From contig NZ_MASJ01000015.1 of assembly GCF_001700315.1 (NCBI RefSeq), positions 1 through 34,822 on the forward strand: a DNA stretch of 34,822 nt, written 5' to 3'. Position 1 is the first letter of the stretch. Every line of letters starts with the position of its first letter. Position numbers and translations under genes: made by a program. This DNA comes from Caryophanon tenue. Lineage in GTDB: Bacteria > Bacillota > Bacilli > Bacillales_A > Planococcaceae. This document shows positions 1 to 7,924 of this stretch, in pieces. The notes under the pieces are model-generated. The model saw only the letters and a list, made by a program, of their open reading frames with translations. It ran no database searches and had not been told where the DNA came from.

Positions 1-116
1 TTTAAGTGATGATGGCAAAGAGGTCACACCTGTTCCCATACCGAACACAGTAGTTAAGCTCTTTATCGCCGATGGTATTTGGGGGTTTCCCCCTGTGAGA
101 GTAGGACGTCGCTTCG
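1..116 (+). rRNA. rrf: 5S ribosomal RNA
   Basis: This is the 5S rRNA of an operon whose 16S and 23S genes lie left of the window. The internal blocks (cacacctgttcccatac, ccgaacac, ttaagctc, gagagtaggacg) match Bacillus-type 5S. The closing helix pairs AAGTGA near the 5' end with TCGCTT at about 109-114. The exact 5' end may be a base or two outside the window. Confidence 0.95.
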
Positions 117-123
117 CACGCAT

Positions 124-157
124 AAACCGATGAACTTTATGTTCATCGGTTTTTTTA
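124..157 (+). terminator. rRNA operon terminator
   Basis: A perfect 12-bp stem (AAACCGATGAAC with GTTCATCGGTTT) and a 5-nt loop are followed by a T run. It directly follows the 5S gene and ends the upstream rRNA operon, so the tRNAs downstream need their own promoters. Confidence 0.92.
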
Positions 158-718
158 TTATTAGCAAATCGTTGTGATATGAAAATTTTGCACCAGTGAA
201 AGAACAGACAGAAACTGCAGCATATATCTATTATTCTAAACGAGATGTAGCGTAGATGAATGTTAGCACTATATCGCATCGCACACTATTTAAAATAGTA
301 GAAAGCTAAATAAGATGTAGCAGTTATCGTTCGAACATTTATCTCTATTAACACATTATAAAAATACGATATGCGATAAATTTTACTAAATTACCGACAG
401 TGCATCTTTCGTAAAAGCTTGTATATAGTGCAGCAAGTGTATTTTATAGGACAGTTAAGTATTGACGCTTGAGTCGAAACGGGATAGCGCTGTAGAAGGC
501 AATAAGAGGCCATATAATAGCGGTAAAATACATATGATATAATGTAACGCTTTTAGCCGAAAATGTTGTAAATCAAGATCGCTTTAGAAGTGATATTTAA
601 TGAAAGTGAATGTAAGTTAGAGATAATAAAGTTTAATTCGAGTGGCATCAAACGATAGACTCGTTAAAATACGTCTATATTAAATAATTAGAAAAATTAT
701 TATTTTTAAAAAATAATA
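158..718 (+). other. Non-coding, A+T-rich gap between 5S terminator and tRNA cluster
   Basis: About 560 bases with no credible ORF on either strand. I see no clear RNA fold, no long repeat and no complete promoter. A short word, a(g/a)atgtagc, occurs near 244 and 312, which is not enough to call a repeat. It may be decayed sequence between rRNA-linked units. Confidence 0.5.
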
Positions 719-746
719 TTGAAAAAAATAAAAAACATAGTATACT
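719..746 (+). promoter_or_regulatory. Sigma-A promoter for tRNA-Asn and the tRNA cluster
   Basis: TTGAAA at 719-724, a 16-base spacer and TATACT at 741-746, about 38 bases before tRNA-Asn. It lies in A-rich DNA, typical for stable-RNA promoters. Confidence 0.7.
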
Positions 747-783
747 AAAGAATGTAAACAAGTTATATACATATTTTTGTTGT

Positions 784-858
784 TCCGAAGTAGCTCAGTG
801 GTAGAGCATCCGGCTGTTAACCGGCAGGTCGTAGGTTCGAGTCCTACCTTCGGAGCCA
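784..858 (+). tRNA. tRNA-Asn (GTT)
   Basis: Acceptor arms TCCGAAG and CTTCGGA pair fully. The anticodon loop reads ctGTTaa, the T-loop is ttcgagt, and CCA is encoded at the 3' end. Confidence 0.97.
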
Positions 859-902
859 TTTTTTTATGCACAAAAAAATTTTAAAAAAACGTATAAAAAG
901 TA

Positions 903-931
903 TTGCAAGTATAATAAAAGAATGATATGAT
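903..931 (+). promoter_or_regulatory. Internal sigma-A promoter before tRNA-Glu
   Basis: TTGCAA at 903-908, a 17-base spacer and TATGAT at 926-931, placed about 30 bases before tRNA-Glu. With the promoter before tRNA-Asn it suggests two transcription starts in the cluster. No terminator is visible between Asn and Glu. Confidence 0.7.
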
Positions 932-962
932 AATTCTTGTCTTGTTAAGACATACCAACGAT

Positions 963-1037
963 GGCCCGTTGGTCAAGTGGTTAAGACACCGCCCTTTCAC
1001 GGCGGTAACACGGGTTCGAATCCCGTACGGGTCACCA
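963..1037 (+). tRNA. tRNA-Glu (TTC)
   Basis: The acceptor stem GGCCCGT pairs with ACGGGTC including one G-T wobble. The anticodon loop is ctTTCac, and the 3' end carries an encoded CCA. Confidence 0.97.
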
Positions 1038-1071
1038 TTATTATTTTAATACGTAAATAACATATTCCCAT

Positions 1072-1147
1072 GGAGGATTAGCTCAGCTGGGAGAGCACCT
1101 GCCTTACAAGCAGGGGGTCGGCGGTTCGAGCCCGTCATCCTCCACCA
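1072..1147 (+). tRNA. tRNA-Val (TAC)
   Basis: The acceptor stem GGAGGAT pairs with ATCCTCC, the anticodon loop is ctTACaa, and CCA is encoded. It is 34 bases after tRNA-Glu, apparently in the same transcript. Confidence 0.97.
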
Positions 1148-1162
1148 TTTTTTGTTATTTAC

Positions 1163-1246
1163 GGAGGGGTAGCGAAGTGGCTAAACGCGGCGGACTGTAA
1201 ATCCGCTCCTTAGGGTTCGGCGGTTCGAATCCGTCCCCCTCCACCA
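1163..1246 (+). tRNA. tRNA-Tyr (GTA)
   Basis: An 84-nt tRNA with a long variable arm, as expected for bacterial tRNA-Tyr. The acceptor stem GGAGGGG pairs with CCCCTCC, the anticodon is GTA (actGTAaat) and CCA is encoded. Confidence 0.97.
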
Positions 1247-1268
1247 TTTTTTTTATTTATACAGCTTT

Positions 1269-1343
1269 TGGGGTATAGCCAAGCGGTAAGGCAGCGGATT
1301 TTGATTCCGTCACGCCCAGGTTCGAATCCTGGTACCCCAGCCA
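1269..1343 (+). tRNA. tRNA-Gln (TTG)
   Basis: The acceptor stem TGGGGTA pairs with TACCCCA, the anticodon loop reads ttTTGat, the discriminator is G and CCA is encoded. Confidence 0.97.
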
Positions 1344-1359
1344 TTTTCACTTTTATTAT

Positions 1360-1432
1360 GTGCCATTAGCTCAGTTGGTAGAGCATCTGACTTTTAATCA
1401 GAGGGTCGAAGGTTCGAGTCCTTCATGGCACA
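1360..1432 (+). tRNA. tRNA-Lys (TTT), 3' CCA not encoded
   Basis: The acceptor stem GTGCCAT pairs with ATGGCAC, the anticodon loop is ctTTTaa and the discriminator is A at 1432. The next bases are TCA, not CCA. The other five tRNAs of the cluster encode CCA, so this last one must receive its end from the CCA-adding enzyme. Confidence 0.96.
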
Positions 1433-1441
1433 TCATCCAAG

Positions 1442-1477
1442 AAAGCGATTGACTTATGTCAGTCGCTTTTTTGTTTT
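1442..1477 (+). terminator. Terminator of the tRNA cluster
   Basis: Stem AAAGCGATTGAC with GTCAGTCGCTTT (one G-T pair), loop TTAT, then a T-rich tail. It lies 10 bases after tRNA-Lys. Confidence 0.92.
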
Positions 1478-1566
1478 TTCTATATAAAAATGTGAATCTT
1501 TCTAAAATGAAGAAACGTATATGTATAATAGATAAGAAGATTTATATGTAAAAAGGAGGAGCAACA

Positions 1567-2169
1567 ATGAATATTTTAACGAATGTATGGCTTCACCCAA
1601 AACAAACAGTTCGTCATATGATTGAACATAATCTATTAAAAGTCGCAATGGTACTTGTGCTGTTAGCTGGATTTTTAGGAACGTTTGTGCCAATAGCGGA
1701 AGTAGATGCGGACGGGAATTTAATTCCAAGTACGATGTCGTTTGTAGAGCTATTAATGACGGGTGCGTTATCGAGTGTAATTGCATTTTTATTTATGTTT
1801 ATTAGTGTAGGGATTGTTTTTTTAGTCGGAAAATTATTTAAAGGACAAGGTTCATACTGGGACATTTACCAAGCGACATCACTTGGCATGATTCCAACGA
1901 TGGTCATGGGTGTAATTGGATTTGTTTGGGCGGCATTTGATTTACAAGCTTTTTCAATGGTCGATTTCTCAAGCCCTATGACAATTGCCTTTTTTGCGAT
2001 TAGTGCGGTGTTAGGAATTTGGTCGTTAGTCATTAATGTTGCAGCATTAGCAGAGGCAAATCACTATTCAAACTGGCGCGCGTTCTTTACATTAATTTTA
2101 CCAGCATTGCTAATTGTTTTAGTTGTAGTTGTACTTGTTTTAGTTGTATTTGCAGCATTTCTTGGATAA
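1567..2169 (+). CDS. Yip1-domain integral membrane protein
   Basis: A 200-residue membrane protein of the bacterial YIP1 family, whose biochemical role is not established. The N-terminus has the family-like opening WLHPKQTVRHMIE. It is followed by about five hydrophobic segments: near residues 25-45, 60-88, 108-126, 138-162 and a very hydrophobic C-terminal one at about 172-198. An aaaaggagg ribosome binding site lies 8 bases before the ATG. It stands alone after the tRNA cluster and before csbD. A TATAAT at 1524-1529 could be its -10 box, but I find no good -35. Its nearness to csbD and sigW could mean an envelope or stress role; that is inference only. Confidence 0.8.
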   Translation: MNILTNVWLHPKQTVRHMIEHNLLKVAMVLVLLAGFLGTFVPIAEVDADGNLIPSTMSFVELLMTGALSSVIAFLFMFISVGIVFLVGKLFKGQGSYWDIYQATSLGMIPTMVMGVIGFVWAAFDLQAFSMVDFSSPMTIAFFAISAVLGIWSLVINVAALAEANHYSNWRAFFTLILPALLIVLVVVVLVLVVFAAFLG

Positions 2170-2172
2170 AAG

Positions 2173-2197
2173 GTTTTTCTTTTCGTTTTGTGGGAAC
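2173..2197 (+). promoter_or_regulatory. Possible sigma-B promoter of csbD
   Basis: GTTTTT at 2173-2178, a 13-base spacer and GGGAAC at 2192-2197 resemble the sigma-B pattern GTTTaa-N13-15-GGGwAw. CsbD is a classical sigma-B target in Bacillus subtilis, which raises the prior. The match is partial, and no sigB gene is visible in this window. Confidence 0.35.
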
Positions 2198-2234
2198 ATA
2201 TAGTGTATACAAATCTGAAGGAGGCATATTATTT

Positions 2235-2423
2235 ATGAGTTTATCTGATGATTTAAAAAGCACTGTGAACAAAGTTAAAGGTGAAATTAAAGAGCAGGTT
2301 GGTAACGCGACTGGTGACCGCTCAACTGAAATGGACGGCAAGAAGGACAAGTTAAAAGGTCAAGTCCAAGAAACAATTGGGGACATTAAAGATAAGTTCT
2401 CAAATAAAGATGAACATCGTTAA
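2235..2423 (+). CDS. csbD: CsbD-family general stress protein
   Basis: A 62-residue, highly charged, soluble protein of the CsbD family, which is strongly induced by general stress in Bacillus; the molecular function is unknown. The body shows the family pattern: VNKVKGEIKEQVGNATGD, a short charged linker, then KLKGQVQETIGDIKDKF. I start it at the ATG at 2235 because a gaaggagg site sits about 9 bases upstream. An upstream in-frame ATG at 2190 would add 15 residues not seen in the family and has no binding site. A terminator follows immediately. Confidence 0.9.
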   Translation: MSLSDDLKSTVNKVKGEIKEQVGNATGDRSTEMDGKKDKLKGQVQETIGDIKDKFSNKDEHR

Positions 2424-2433
2424 AGGTTTTATA

Positions 2434-2475
2434 GAGGATGACGAGAGCGTATTTGTCTCGCATCCTTTCTTTTTG
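2434..2475 (+). terminator. Terminator after csbD
   Basis: AGGATG plus CGAG pairs with CTCG plus CATCCT around a bulged A, followed by TTTCTTTTT. It separates csbD from the sigW unit. Confidence 0.8.
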
Positions 2476-2550
2476 TCTATACATATTTGAAAATTAAGAA
2501 AAACATAAGAAAAAATTAAAATGAAATTTGTTATAATTAATCATAAAAAA

Positions 2551-2576
2551 CGAAACTTCTCCGGCACTTATCCGTA
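2551..2576 (+). promoter_or_regulatory. Sigma-W autoregulatory promoter
   Basis: The box (c)GAAAC ends at 2556, exactly 16 bases follow, then CGTA at 2573-2576. This matches the sigma-W promoter pattern TGAAAC-N16-CGTA apart from the first base. Position just ahead of sigW fits the positive autoregulation known for sigW-rsiW. Confidence 0.75.
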
Positions 2577-2618
2577 AACTAAGATAGAGAAGCTGCAAGA
2601 GGTGGAGAGGAAGTCGCG

Positions 2619-3182
2619 ATGGATGCGTTGATAAATAAACGAATAAAACAAGTGCTGAAGGGCGATCAAAGCGCCTTTTCCGATATTGTAAGCCACTATC
2701 AGCATTCTCTATATCAAGTATGTTATCGTATGCTTGGCAATAGACAAGAAGCAGAGGATATAGCACAAGAAGCGTTTGTAAGGGCTTATATGAACTTACA
2801 TACGTTTGACCAAAAGCGAAAATTTTCAACATGGCTTTATCGAATTGCGACAAACTTATGTATTGACCGTTTGCGTAAAAAGAAGCCAGATTATTACTTA
2901 GACGCGGAAGTTGCAGGGACGGAAGGGTTGAATATGTATTCGCAAATTGCCGCGGACGAGCCGTTACCCGAAGCAGAGCTCGAAAAGATGGAATTGCAGG
3001 AACGTATTCAATATGAAATTAGCCGTTTACCTGAAAAATACCGCGTTGTTGTTGTGTTAAAATATATTGAAGAATTATCGCTACAGGAGATTAGTGAAGT
3101 TTTAGACATGCCTTTAGGGACAGTTAAAACGAGGTTACATCGAGGCCGAGAAGCGTTACGAAAACAGCTAAATTCTTTATAG
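2619..3182 (+). CDS. sigW: ECF RNA polymerase sigma factor SigW
   Basis: An extracytoplasmic-function sigma factor of 187 residues, the same length as Bacillus subtilis SigW. It should direct RNA polymerase to genes for defence against membrane-active agents and cell-wall stress. Region 2 (about residues 22-90) contains RMLGNRQEAEDIAQEAFVRA and KFSTWLYRIATNL. A highly SigW-like stretch, KKPDYYLDAEVAGTEGL, follows. Region 4 (about 130-185) ends in LPLGTVKTR-like and HRGREALRKQL motifs (here MPLGTVKTRLHRGREALR). It is preceded by its own SigW-type promoter. The rsiW ribosome binding site overlaps its stop codon, so the pair is one operon. Confidence 0.95.
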   Translation: MDALINKRIKQVLKGDQSAFSDIVSHYQHSLYQVCYRMLGNRQEAEDIAQEAFVRAYMNLHTFDQKRKFSTWLYRIATNLCIDRLRKKKPDYYLDAEVAGTEGLNMYSQIAADEPLPEAELEKMELQERIQYEISRLPEKYRVVVVLKYIEELSLQEISEVLDMPLGTVKTRLHRGREALRKQLNSL

Positions 3183-3200
3183 GAGGGGGGCAACAGCATC

Positions 3201-3827
3201 ATGAATAAATGCCCACAATATATTGTTGATTATATGCATGAATATTTGGACGGGGATATTCAACGCGAGCAAGAATTAGAACTAAAAAATCACCTGCAAT
3301 CGTGTACGGACTGCCAGCAACATATGCATGAATTAAGTGATTCGATTGCCTTTATAAAAAGCGCAACGCATATTTCAGCACCTCCGAACTTGGAAATAGG
3401 GGTTATGGCACGTTTACCGAAACCAAAGCAACACGTAGGCATTCAAAAATGGTTACGTCGTCATCCATTTATCGTAGCTGCTGCGACGTTTATCATTTTA
3501 ATGAGTGGTTCACTACTAACGGGCTATAATGATGACCAACAGTTTTCGGTTACAAAGCAACCTAATTTAGTAGTAGATGGACAAACCGTGATTGTGCCGG
3601 AGGGTGAAACTGTAACGGGTGATATCGTTGTGCGCAATGGGGATATTCGTGTAGAAGGCGAAGTAGATGGCAATATTACGGTTATTAACGGCGAATATAT
3701 GGCATCTACCTCTGTTGTTACGGGTCAAGTCGAAGAAATCGACAAAGCGTTTGAATGGCTATGGTATGAAATTAAGTCCGCATTTAAAGATTTGGAGAAA
3801 ATGTTTGAAAGTGACGAAACTAAATAA
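3201..3827 (+). CDS. rsiW: Anti-sigma-W factor RsiW
   Basis: A 208-residue single-pass membrane anti-sigma factor that holds SigW inactive until it is cut by site-1 and site-2 proteases. The cytoplasmic N-terminus has the zinc anti-sigma motif H31-x3-C35-x2-C38 (HLQSCTDC). One membrane segment lies near residues 88-106. The outer domain contains short repeated beta units (VTGDIVVRNGDIRVEGEVDG, then NITVINGEY) that look like a bactofilin-type fold. An aggagggggg site overlaps the sigW stop. A strong terminator after the gene closes the sigW-rsiW transcript before cdaA. Confidence 0.93.
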   Translation: MNKCPQYIVDYMHEYLDGDIQREQELELKNHLQSCTDCQQHMHELSDSIAFIKSATHISAPPNLEIGVMARLPKPKQHVGIQKWLRRHPFIVAAATFIILMSGSLLTGYNDDQQFSVTKQPNLVVDGQTVIVPEGETVTGDIVVRNGDIRVEGEVDGNITVINGEYMASTSVVTGQVEEIDKAFEWLWYEIKSAFKDLEKMFESDETK

Positions 3828-3848
3828 TGTACCATAACGTCAAGTAAG

Positions 3849-3885
3849 GGGATGTTTGAGATGGGTTTTCTCAAACATCCCTTTT
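3849..3885 (+). terminator. Terminator after rsiW
   Basis: A perfect 13-bp stem (GGGATGTTTGAGA with TCTCAAACATCCC), a 7-nt loop and a short T run. It separates the stress-induced sigW-rsiW unit from cdaA. Confidence 0.9.
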
Positions 3886-3940
3886 GCGCCCCTTTGGAAA
3901 TAAATGGTGTAGAGTGGAAGAGATGTATGACAACATTTTA

Positions 3941-3949
3941 TGGTATACT
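3941..3949 (+). promoter_or_regulatory. Extended -10 promoter for cdaA
   Basis: TGGTATACT is an extended -10 element (TGn plus TATACT). No convincing -35 box lies 17 bases upstream, which is common for extended -10 promoters. It is 37 bases before the chosen cdaA start and just after the rsiW terminator. Confidence 0.5.
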
Positions 3950-3985
3950 ATTGTATGTATTCGGATAAAAGTGGGGGATGGCCAC

Positions 3986-4825
3986 GTGGAACTATTAAAG
4001 CAACTAACAGATATAACAGCTGTTGAGGTGCTCATCAATATGGCGGACGTTCTCATCGTTTGGTATGTGATTTATATGATATTAAAACTCATCCATGGGA
4101 CGAAGGCTGTACAGCTGTTAAAAGGTATTTTCATTATTATTATTGCTCGTATTATTACAGTTTATTTAGAGCTGAATACGATAGGTTGGTTATTAAAACA
4201 AGTTATTGATTACGGGTTTTTAGCTATTATTATTATTTTTCAACCGGAAATTCGTCGCGCACTTGAGCAAATTGGGCGAGGTAAGTTTTTCCAACGTACA
4301 AGTGGTCAAGAGGAAGAAGAGCGTACACGTTTATTAGAGGCGATGAAAAAATCAGTCAGTTATATGGCCAAGCGTCGCATCGGAGCGTTAATTTCGATTG
4401 AACGTGAAACAGGTTTAAATGAGTATATTGAAACCGGCATCCCGATGAACGCACATATTTCATCGGAGCTATTAATTAATATTTTTATTCCTAATACACC
4501 GTTACATGACGGAGCTGTTATTATTCAAGAAGGCAAAATCGCAGCTGCAGCTGGTTATTTACCGCTGTCAGAAAGTGCTTTTATTTCCAAAGAGCTTGGT
4601 ACACGACATCGTGCAGCATTAGGCTTAAGTGAAGTAACGGATGCGATTACGATTATTGTATCTGAAGAAACCGGCGCTATCAGTATTGCGGATGCAGGGA
4701 ATTTATATCGTAATTTAACAATTGAAGAATTTGAAACACAGCTTCGTAAACTATGGTTTGGCGCATCTGTAACCGCTGAATCAGCATCGAAGTGGTCACT
4801 GAGGGGGAAACGAAATGGACAGTAA
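3986..4825 (+). CDS. cdaA: Membrane diadenylate cyclase CdaA (c-di-AMP synthase)
   Basis: Makes cyclic di-AMP from two ATP; the messenger controls potassium, osmolyte and wall homeostasis. I start it at the GTG at 3986 (gggggatg site 6 bases upstream), giving 279 residues against 273 in B. subtilis. An ORF reading back to 3884 runs through the promoter and is not used. About three membrane segments occupy residues 15-85, including VLIVWYVIYMILKLIHGTKA and YGFLAIIIIFQPEIRRALEQ. The DAC domain follows, with the two catalytic motifs DGA (D175, PLHDGAVI) and RHR (R207, GTRHRAALG). cdaR overlaps its end by 11 bases, so the two are translationally coupled, in agreement with the known CdaA-CdaR complex. 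Confidence 0.95.
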   Translation: MELLKQLTDITAVEVLINMADVLIVWYVIYMILKLIHGTKAVQLLKGIFIIIIARIITVYLELNTIGWLLKQVIDYGFLAIIIIFQPEIRRALEQIGRGKFFQRTSGQEEEERTRLLEAMKKSVSYMAKRRIGALISIERETGLNEYIETGIPMNAHISSELLINIFIPNTPLHDGAVIIQEGKIAAAAGYLPLSESAFISKELGTRHRAALGLSEVTDAITIIVSEETGAISIADAGNLYRNLTIEEFETQLRKLWFGASVTAESASKWSLRGKRNGQ

Positions 4826-5765
4826 ATGGACATTGCGTCTGACAGCACTCGGACTAGCATTTTTACTTTTCTTCACAGTTCGGTCAGAGGAAACCCCGTC
4901 ACAAAATGGCTCAGTCGCAAGTCAAGATACGATTGAAATTATTCGTGATGTGCCGGTTGAAGTGTTTTATGATGACGCGAATTTAATCGTTTCAGGTTTG
5001 CCTGAAACGGTAGATGTCACGATTCAAGGGTCTTCTACAGATGTGACACAAGCACGTCTATTTAAAGATTTTACGATTTTTGCAGATTTGAAATCATTAG
5101 AGATTGGTCAGCATCAAGTAGCGATTCAGCATGAAAATTTATCACCGAATTTAACGGTGACAATTGAGCCTGCTTTAGTCGAAGTGACCATTGATGAAAA
5201 GGTGACGAAAGAATTTACGCTAGAGCCAGAAATTAATACACGACTTATCGGTGAGAACTATGCGTTAAAGAGCTTGTCTGTCGCACCGACAAAAGTGATG
5301 GTGACTGGAGCGAAACAAACCGTCGAAAATATTAGTTATGTCAAAGCAACAGCATCACCAGAAGAAGTCGTAACGGCGAATTTCACACAAAATGTGAATG
5401 TAAAAGTGCTAGACCGTGACTTAAATCGTTTAAATGTTACAACATCACCTGACGCAGTAGCTGTTACTGTGGAAGTAGAGGCATACTCAAAAGAAGTGCC
5501 ATTAACATTGCTTGAAAAAGGAGAGCTAGATGAAAGTCTAGTTATTGATGATATTGCGATTAAGCCTGAAAAAGCAACGCTATACGGCACGAAATCCTTT
5601 ATTGATGCGCTAGCGGAATATGCGGTGGAATTTGATTTAAGTGATATTACAAAGTCAGGGGAATTTGAAGTTGATATTCCGCTGAAAGAGGGCGTGTCAT
5701 CCACATCACCACAAAATGTGACGGTGACAGTCGATGTTTCGAAAAAAGCAGTCGAAGAGCAATAA
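4815..5765 (+). CDS. cdaR: CdaA regulator CdaR, YbbR-domain protein
   Basis: An extracytoplasmic, membrane-anchored regulator that binds CdaA and modulates c-di-AMP synthesis. An N-terminal anchor (TLRLTALGLAFLLFFTV, residues 5-21) is followed by three YbbR repeats, at about 45-125, 128-215 and 218-310. Each carries a pattern like PxxVxVxGxxxxxxxI and ends in a TVTVxV-like strand. At 316 residues it is shorter than the four-repeat B. subtilis protein (about 480 residues). The end is clean, with a stop and terminator, so this looks like a natural short form. Confidence 0.92.
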   Translation: MDSKWTLRLTALGLAFLLFFTVRSEETPSQNGSVASQDTIEIIRDVPVEVFYDDANLIVSGLPETVDVTIQGSSTDVTQARLFKDFTIFADLKSLEIGQHQVAIQHENLSPNLTVTIEPALVEVTIDEKVTKEFTLEPEINTRLIGENYALKSLSVAPTKVMVTGAKQTVENISYVKATASPEEVVTANFTQNVNVKVLDRDLNRLNVTTSPDAVAVTVEVEAYSKEVPLTLLEKGELDESLVIDDIAIKPEKATLYGTKSFIDALAEYAVEFDLSDITKSGEFEVDIPLKEGVSSTSPQNVTVTVDVSKKAVEEQ

Positions 5766-5773
5766 TTAAAAAT

Positions 5774-5827
5774 GCCGCTTTTAGATTCCCGAAAAAGGGT
5801 GTATGATAAAGGCGGCTTGTTTTTTGG
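5774..5827 (+). terminator. Imperfect terminator between cdaR and glmM
   Basis: GCCGCTTTTA pairs with TAAAGGCGGC (one G-T wobble) around a 20-odd-base loop, followed by TTGTTTTTT. It may act as a partial terminator or attenuator, because glmM is often cotranscribed with cdaAR. Confidence 0.6.
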
Positions 5828-5881
5828 AAAAGTAAATGAAGAATCTACATAGAGTTTTACATTTAAAGGAGAGAAATAAAC

Positions 5882-7231
5882 ATGGGTAAATATTTTGGAA
5901 CTGATGGTGTTCGTGGTGTAGCAAACAGCGAGTTAACACCAGAGCTTGCATTCAAATTAGGACGTTGTGGCGGTTATGTATTAACGCAACACGCAGAAAA
6001 CCGTGCGAAAGTGTTAGTTGGTTTAGATACACGTGTATCAGGTTCAATGCTTGAGAGCGCATTAGTAGCAGGTCTTTTATCAATCGGTGTAGAGGTTATG
6101 CGTTTAGGCGTAATTAGTACGCCAGGTGTTGCATATCTTTCTCGCATTATGAATGCAGACGCAGGCGTTATGATTTCTGCATCACACAACCCGGTACAAG
6201 ATAACGGCATTAAGTTCTTCGGTCCAGACGGATTCAAATTAACGGACGCACAAGAAGCGGAAATTGAAGCATTATTAGATGCGGAAGATACGTTACCACG
6301 CCCAGTAGGTACGGACTTAAGTACAGTAACAGACTACTTCGAAGGTGGTCAAAAATACATCTCTTACTTAAAAGGGACGGTTGATGAAGATTTCACAGGC
6401 TTACATGTAGCATTAGACTGTGCACACGGAGCGACTTCACCACTTGCAACACATTTATTCGCTGATTTAGAAGCGGATATTTCAACAATGGGTGCTTCAC
6501 CAGACGGCTATAACATTAACGCAGGCGTTGGTTCGACACATCCAGAAGCATTAGCAGCATTCGTAACAGAGCGCGGCGCTGATGTTGGTTTAGCATTTGA
6601 TGGCGACGGCGACCGTGTGATTGCGGTAGACGAAAACGGTCAAATTGTAGATGGCGACCAAATTATGTACATCGTTGGTAAGTACTTAAACGAAAAAGGG
6701 CGTTTAAAGAAATCAACAGTTGTTTCAACAGTGATGAGTAATATGGGCTTCTACAAAGCTTTAGGTGAAAACGGCATGGAGTCTGTACAAACAGCTGTAG
6801 GTGACCGTTACGTAGTAGAAGAAATGCGCAAAAACGATTATAACTTCGGTGGAGAGCAATCAGGTCACATCGTATTTTTAGATTACAATACAACAGGTGA
6901 TGGCCTATTAACAGGTTTACAACTTGTGAACATCATGAAAGTAACAGGTAAGAAATTATCTGAACTAGCAGCAGAAATGACAATCTTCCCACAAGAGCTA
7001 GTGAACGTGCGTGTAACAGATAAACATGCCGTTACACAAAACGAGCAAATCGCTGCTGTCATTGCACAAGTAGAAGCGGAAATGAACGGTGAAGGTCGCG
7101 TATTAGTACGTCCTTCAGGTACAGAGCCACTTGTACGTGTAATGGTTGAAGCGTCAACAGAAGCAGCATGTAAAGAGTATGTAAACCGCATTGCAGACGA
7201 AGTACGTATGCATATGGGTTTAGCTGAATAA
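5882..7231 (+). CDS. glmM: Phosphoglucosamine mutase GlmM
   Basis: Converts glucosamine-6-phosphate to glucosamine-1-phosphate on the way to UDP-GlcNAc and peptidoglycan. The 449-residue length is that of the family. It starts [15 protein letters not shown]. The phosphoserine loop [12 protein letters not shown] has the active serine at about residue 101. The metal-binding loop is [12 protein letters not shown], the sugar-binding motif GGEQSGHI, and the phosphate-binding C-terminal motif [14 protein letters not shown]. An aaaggaga site lies about 9 bases before the ATG. GlmM is known to bind and inhibit CdaA, which fits the cdaA-cdaR-glmM order. Confidence 0.97.
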   Translation: MGKYFGTDGVRGVANSELTPELAFKLGRCGGYVLTQHAENRAKVLVGLDTRVSGSMLESALVAGLLSIGVEVMRLGVISTPGVAYLSRIMNADAGVMISASHNPVQDNGIKFFGPDGFKLTDAQEAEIEALLDAEDTLPRPVGTDLSTVTDYFEGGQKYISYLKGTVDEDFTGLHVALDCAHGATSPLATHLFADLEADISTMGASPDGYNINAGVGSTHPEALAAFVTERGADVGLAFDGDGDRVIAVDENGQIVDGDQIMYIVGKYLNEKGRLKKSTVVSTVMSNMGFYKALGENGMESVQTAVGDRYVVEEMRKNDYNFGGEQSGHIVFLDYNTTGDGLLTGLQLVNIMKVTGKKLSELAAEMTIFPQELVNVRVTDKHAVTQNEQIAAVIAQVEAEMNGEGRVLVRPSGTEPLVRVMVEASTEAACKEYVNRIADEVRMHMGLAE

Positions 7232-7238
7232 TCAATTT

Positions 7239-7273
7239 GGACTGTTACCACATACGGTAACAGTCCTTTTTTA
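7239..7273 (+). terminator. Terminator after glmM
   Basis: A perfect 11-bp stem, GGACTGTTACC with GGTAACAGTCC, is followed by TTTTTT. The PfpI-like gene downstream is therefore a separate unit. Confidence 0.93.
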
Positions 7274-7394
7274 TGCGCGCATAGGGGAGATGAAGCATAC
7301 ATTAATTCGTTTGTACCGACTTTCACAGAATAGGTTTTAGTTAACGAATGGACGGTAATAGTATTAAGAATCCACTGAAAAGGAGTGTTTTACT

Positions 7395-7916
7395 TTGGTA
7401 AAAGTAGCAACTGTATTAGCAAAGGATTTTGAGGATAGCGAGTTCACAAGCCCGAAAGAAGCGTTAGAAGCAGCAGGGCATGAAGTCGTAACAATCGGCT
7501 TTAAAGCAGGCGAAGTTGTAACAGGTAAAACAGAAGGCACAGACGTAACAATTGATTACGGTATTGACGATGTGAAACCGGAAGACTTTGATGCATTATT
7601 AATTCCAGGAGGCTATTCACCAGATATTTTGCGCGGAGATGACCGTTTTGTCGCTTTCGCAAAACATTATATGGATGATATGAAGCCAGTATTTACGATT
7701 TGTCACGGACCACAGCTTTTAATCAATACGGAAACATTAAGCGGTCGTGATATTACAGGTGTAAAACCAATCGTCATTGATTTAAAGAACGCAGGAGCAA
7801 AATTCCATGATGTGGAAGTGTTTGTGTGTCAAAATCAGCTTGTATCAAGCCGTACGCCGGATGATTTACCAGCGTTTAATCGTGAAATTGTAAAATTATT
7901 AGAGCAACATGCATAA
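7395..7916 (+). CDS. PfpI/DJ-1 superfamily protein
   Basis: A 173-residue member of the DJ-1/PfpI family, close in layout to the YfkM/general stress protein 18 group. Members act as cysteine-dependent deglycases, chaperones or proteases; the exact activity here is unknown. The early acidic residue lies in KDFEDSEF, the strand LLIPGGYSPD at about 69-78 follows, and the nucleophile elbow is TICHGPQ with Cys103. I accept a TTG start at 7395, since an aaaaggag site lies about 10 bases upstream and the family N-terminus begins right there. It sits between glmM and glmS, which are often adjacent, so it looks like an insertion into that order. Confidence 0.88.
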   Translation: MVKVATVLAKDFEDSEFTSPKEALEAAGHEVVTIGFKAGEVVTGKTEGTDVTIDYGIDDVKPEDFDALLIPGGYSPDILRGDDRFVAFAKHYMDDMKPVFTICHGPQLLINTETLSGRDITGVKPIVIDLKNAGAKFHDVEVFVCQNQLVSSRTPDDLPAFNREIVKLLEQHA

Positions 7917-7924
7917 TATAGGGG

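Noticed and set aside
3884-3985. N-terminal extension of cdaA by 34 codons
   Set aside because: It covers the extended -10 promoter and starts in the tail of the rsiW terminator; the GTG at 3986 has a good binding site and gives the usual length.
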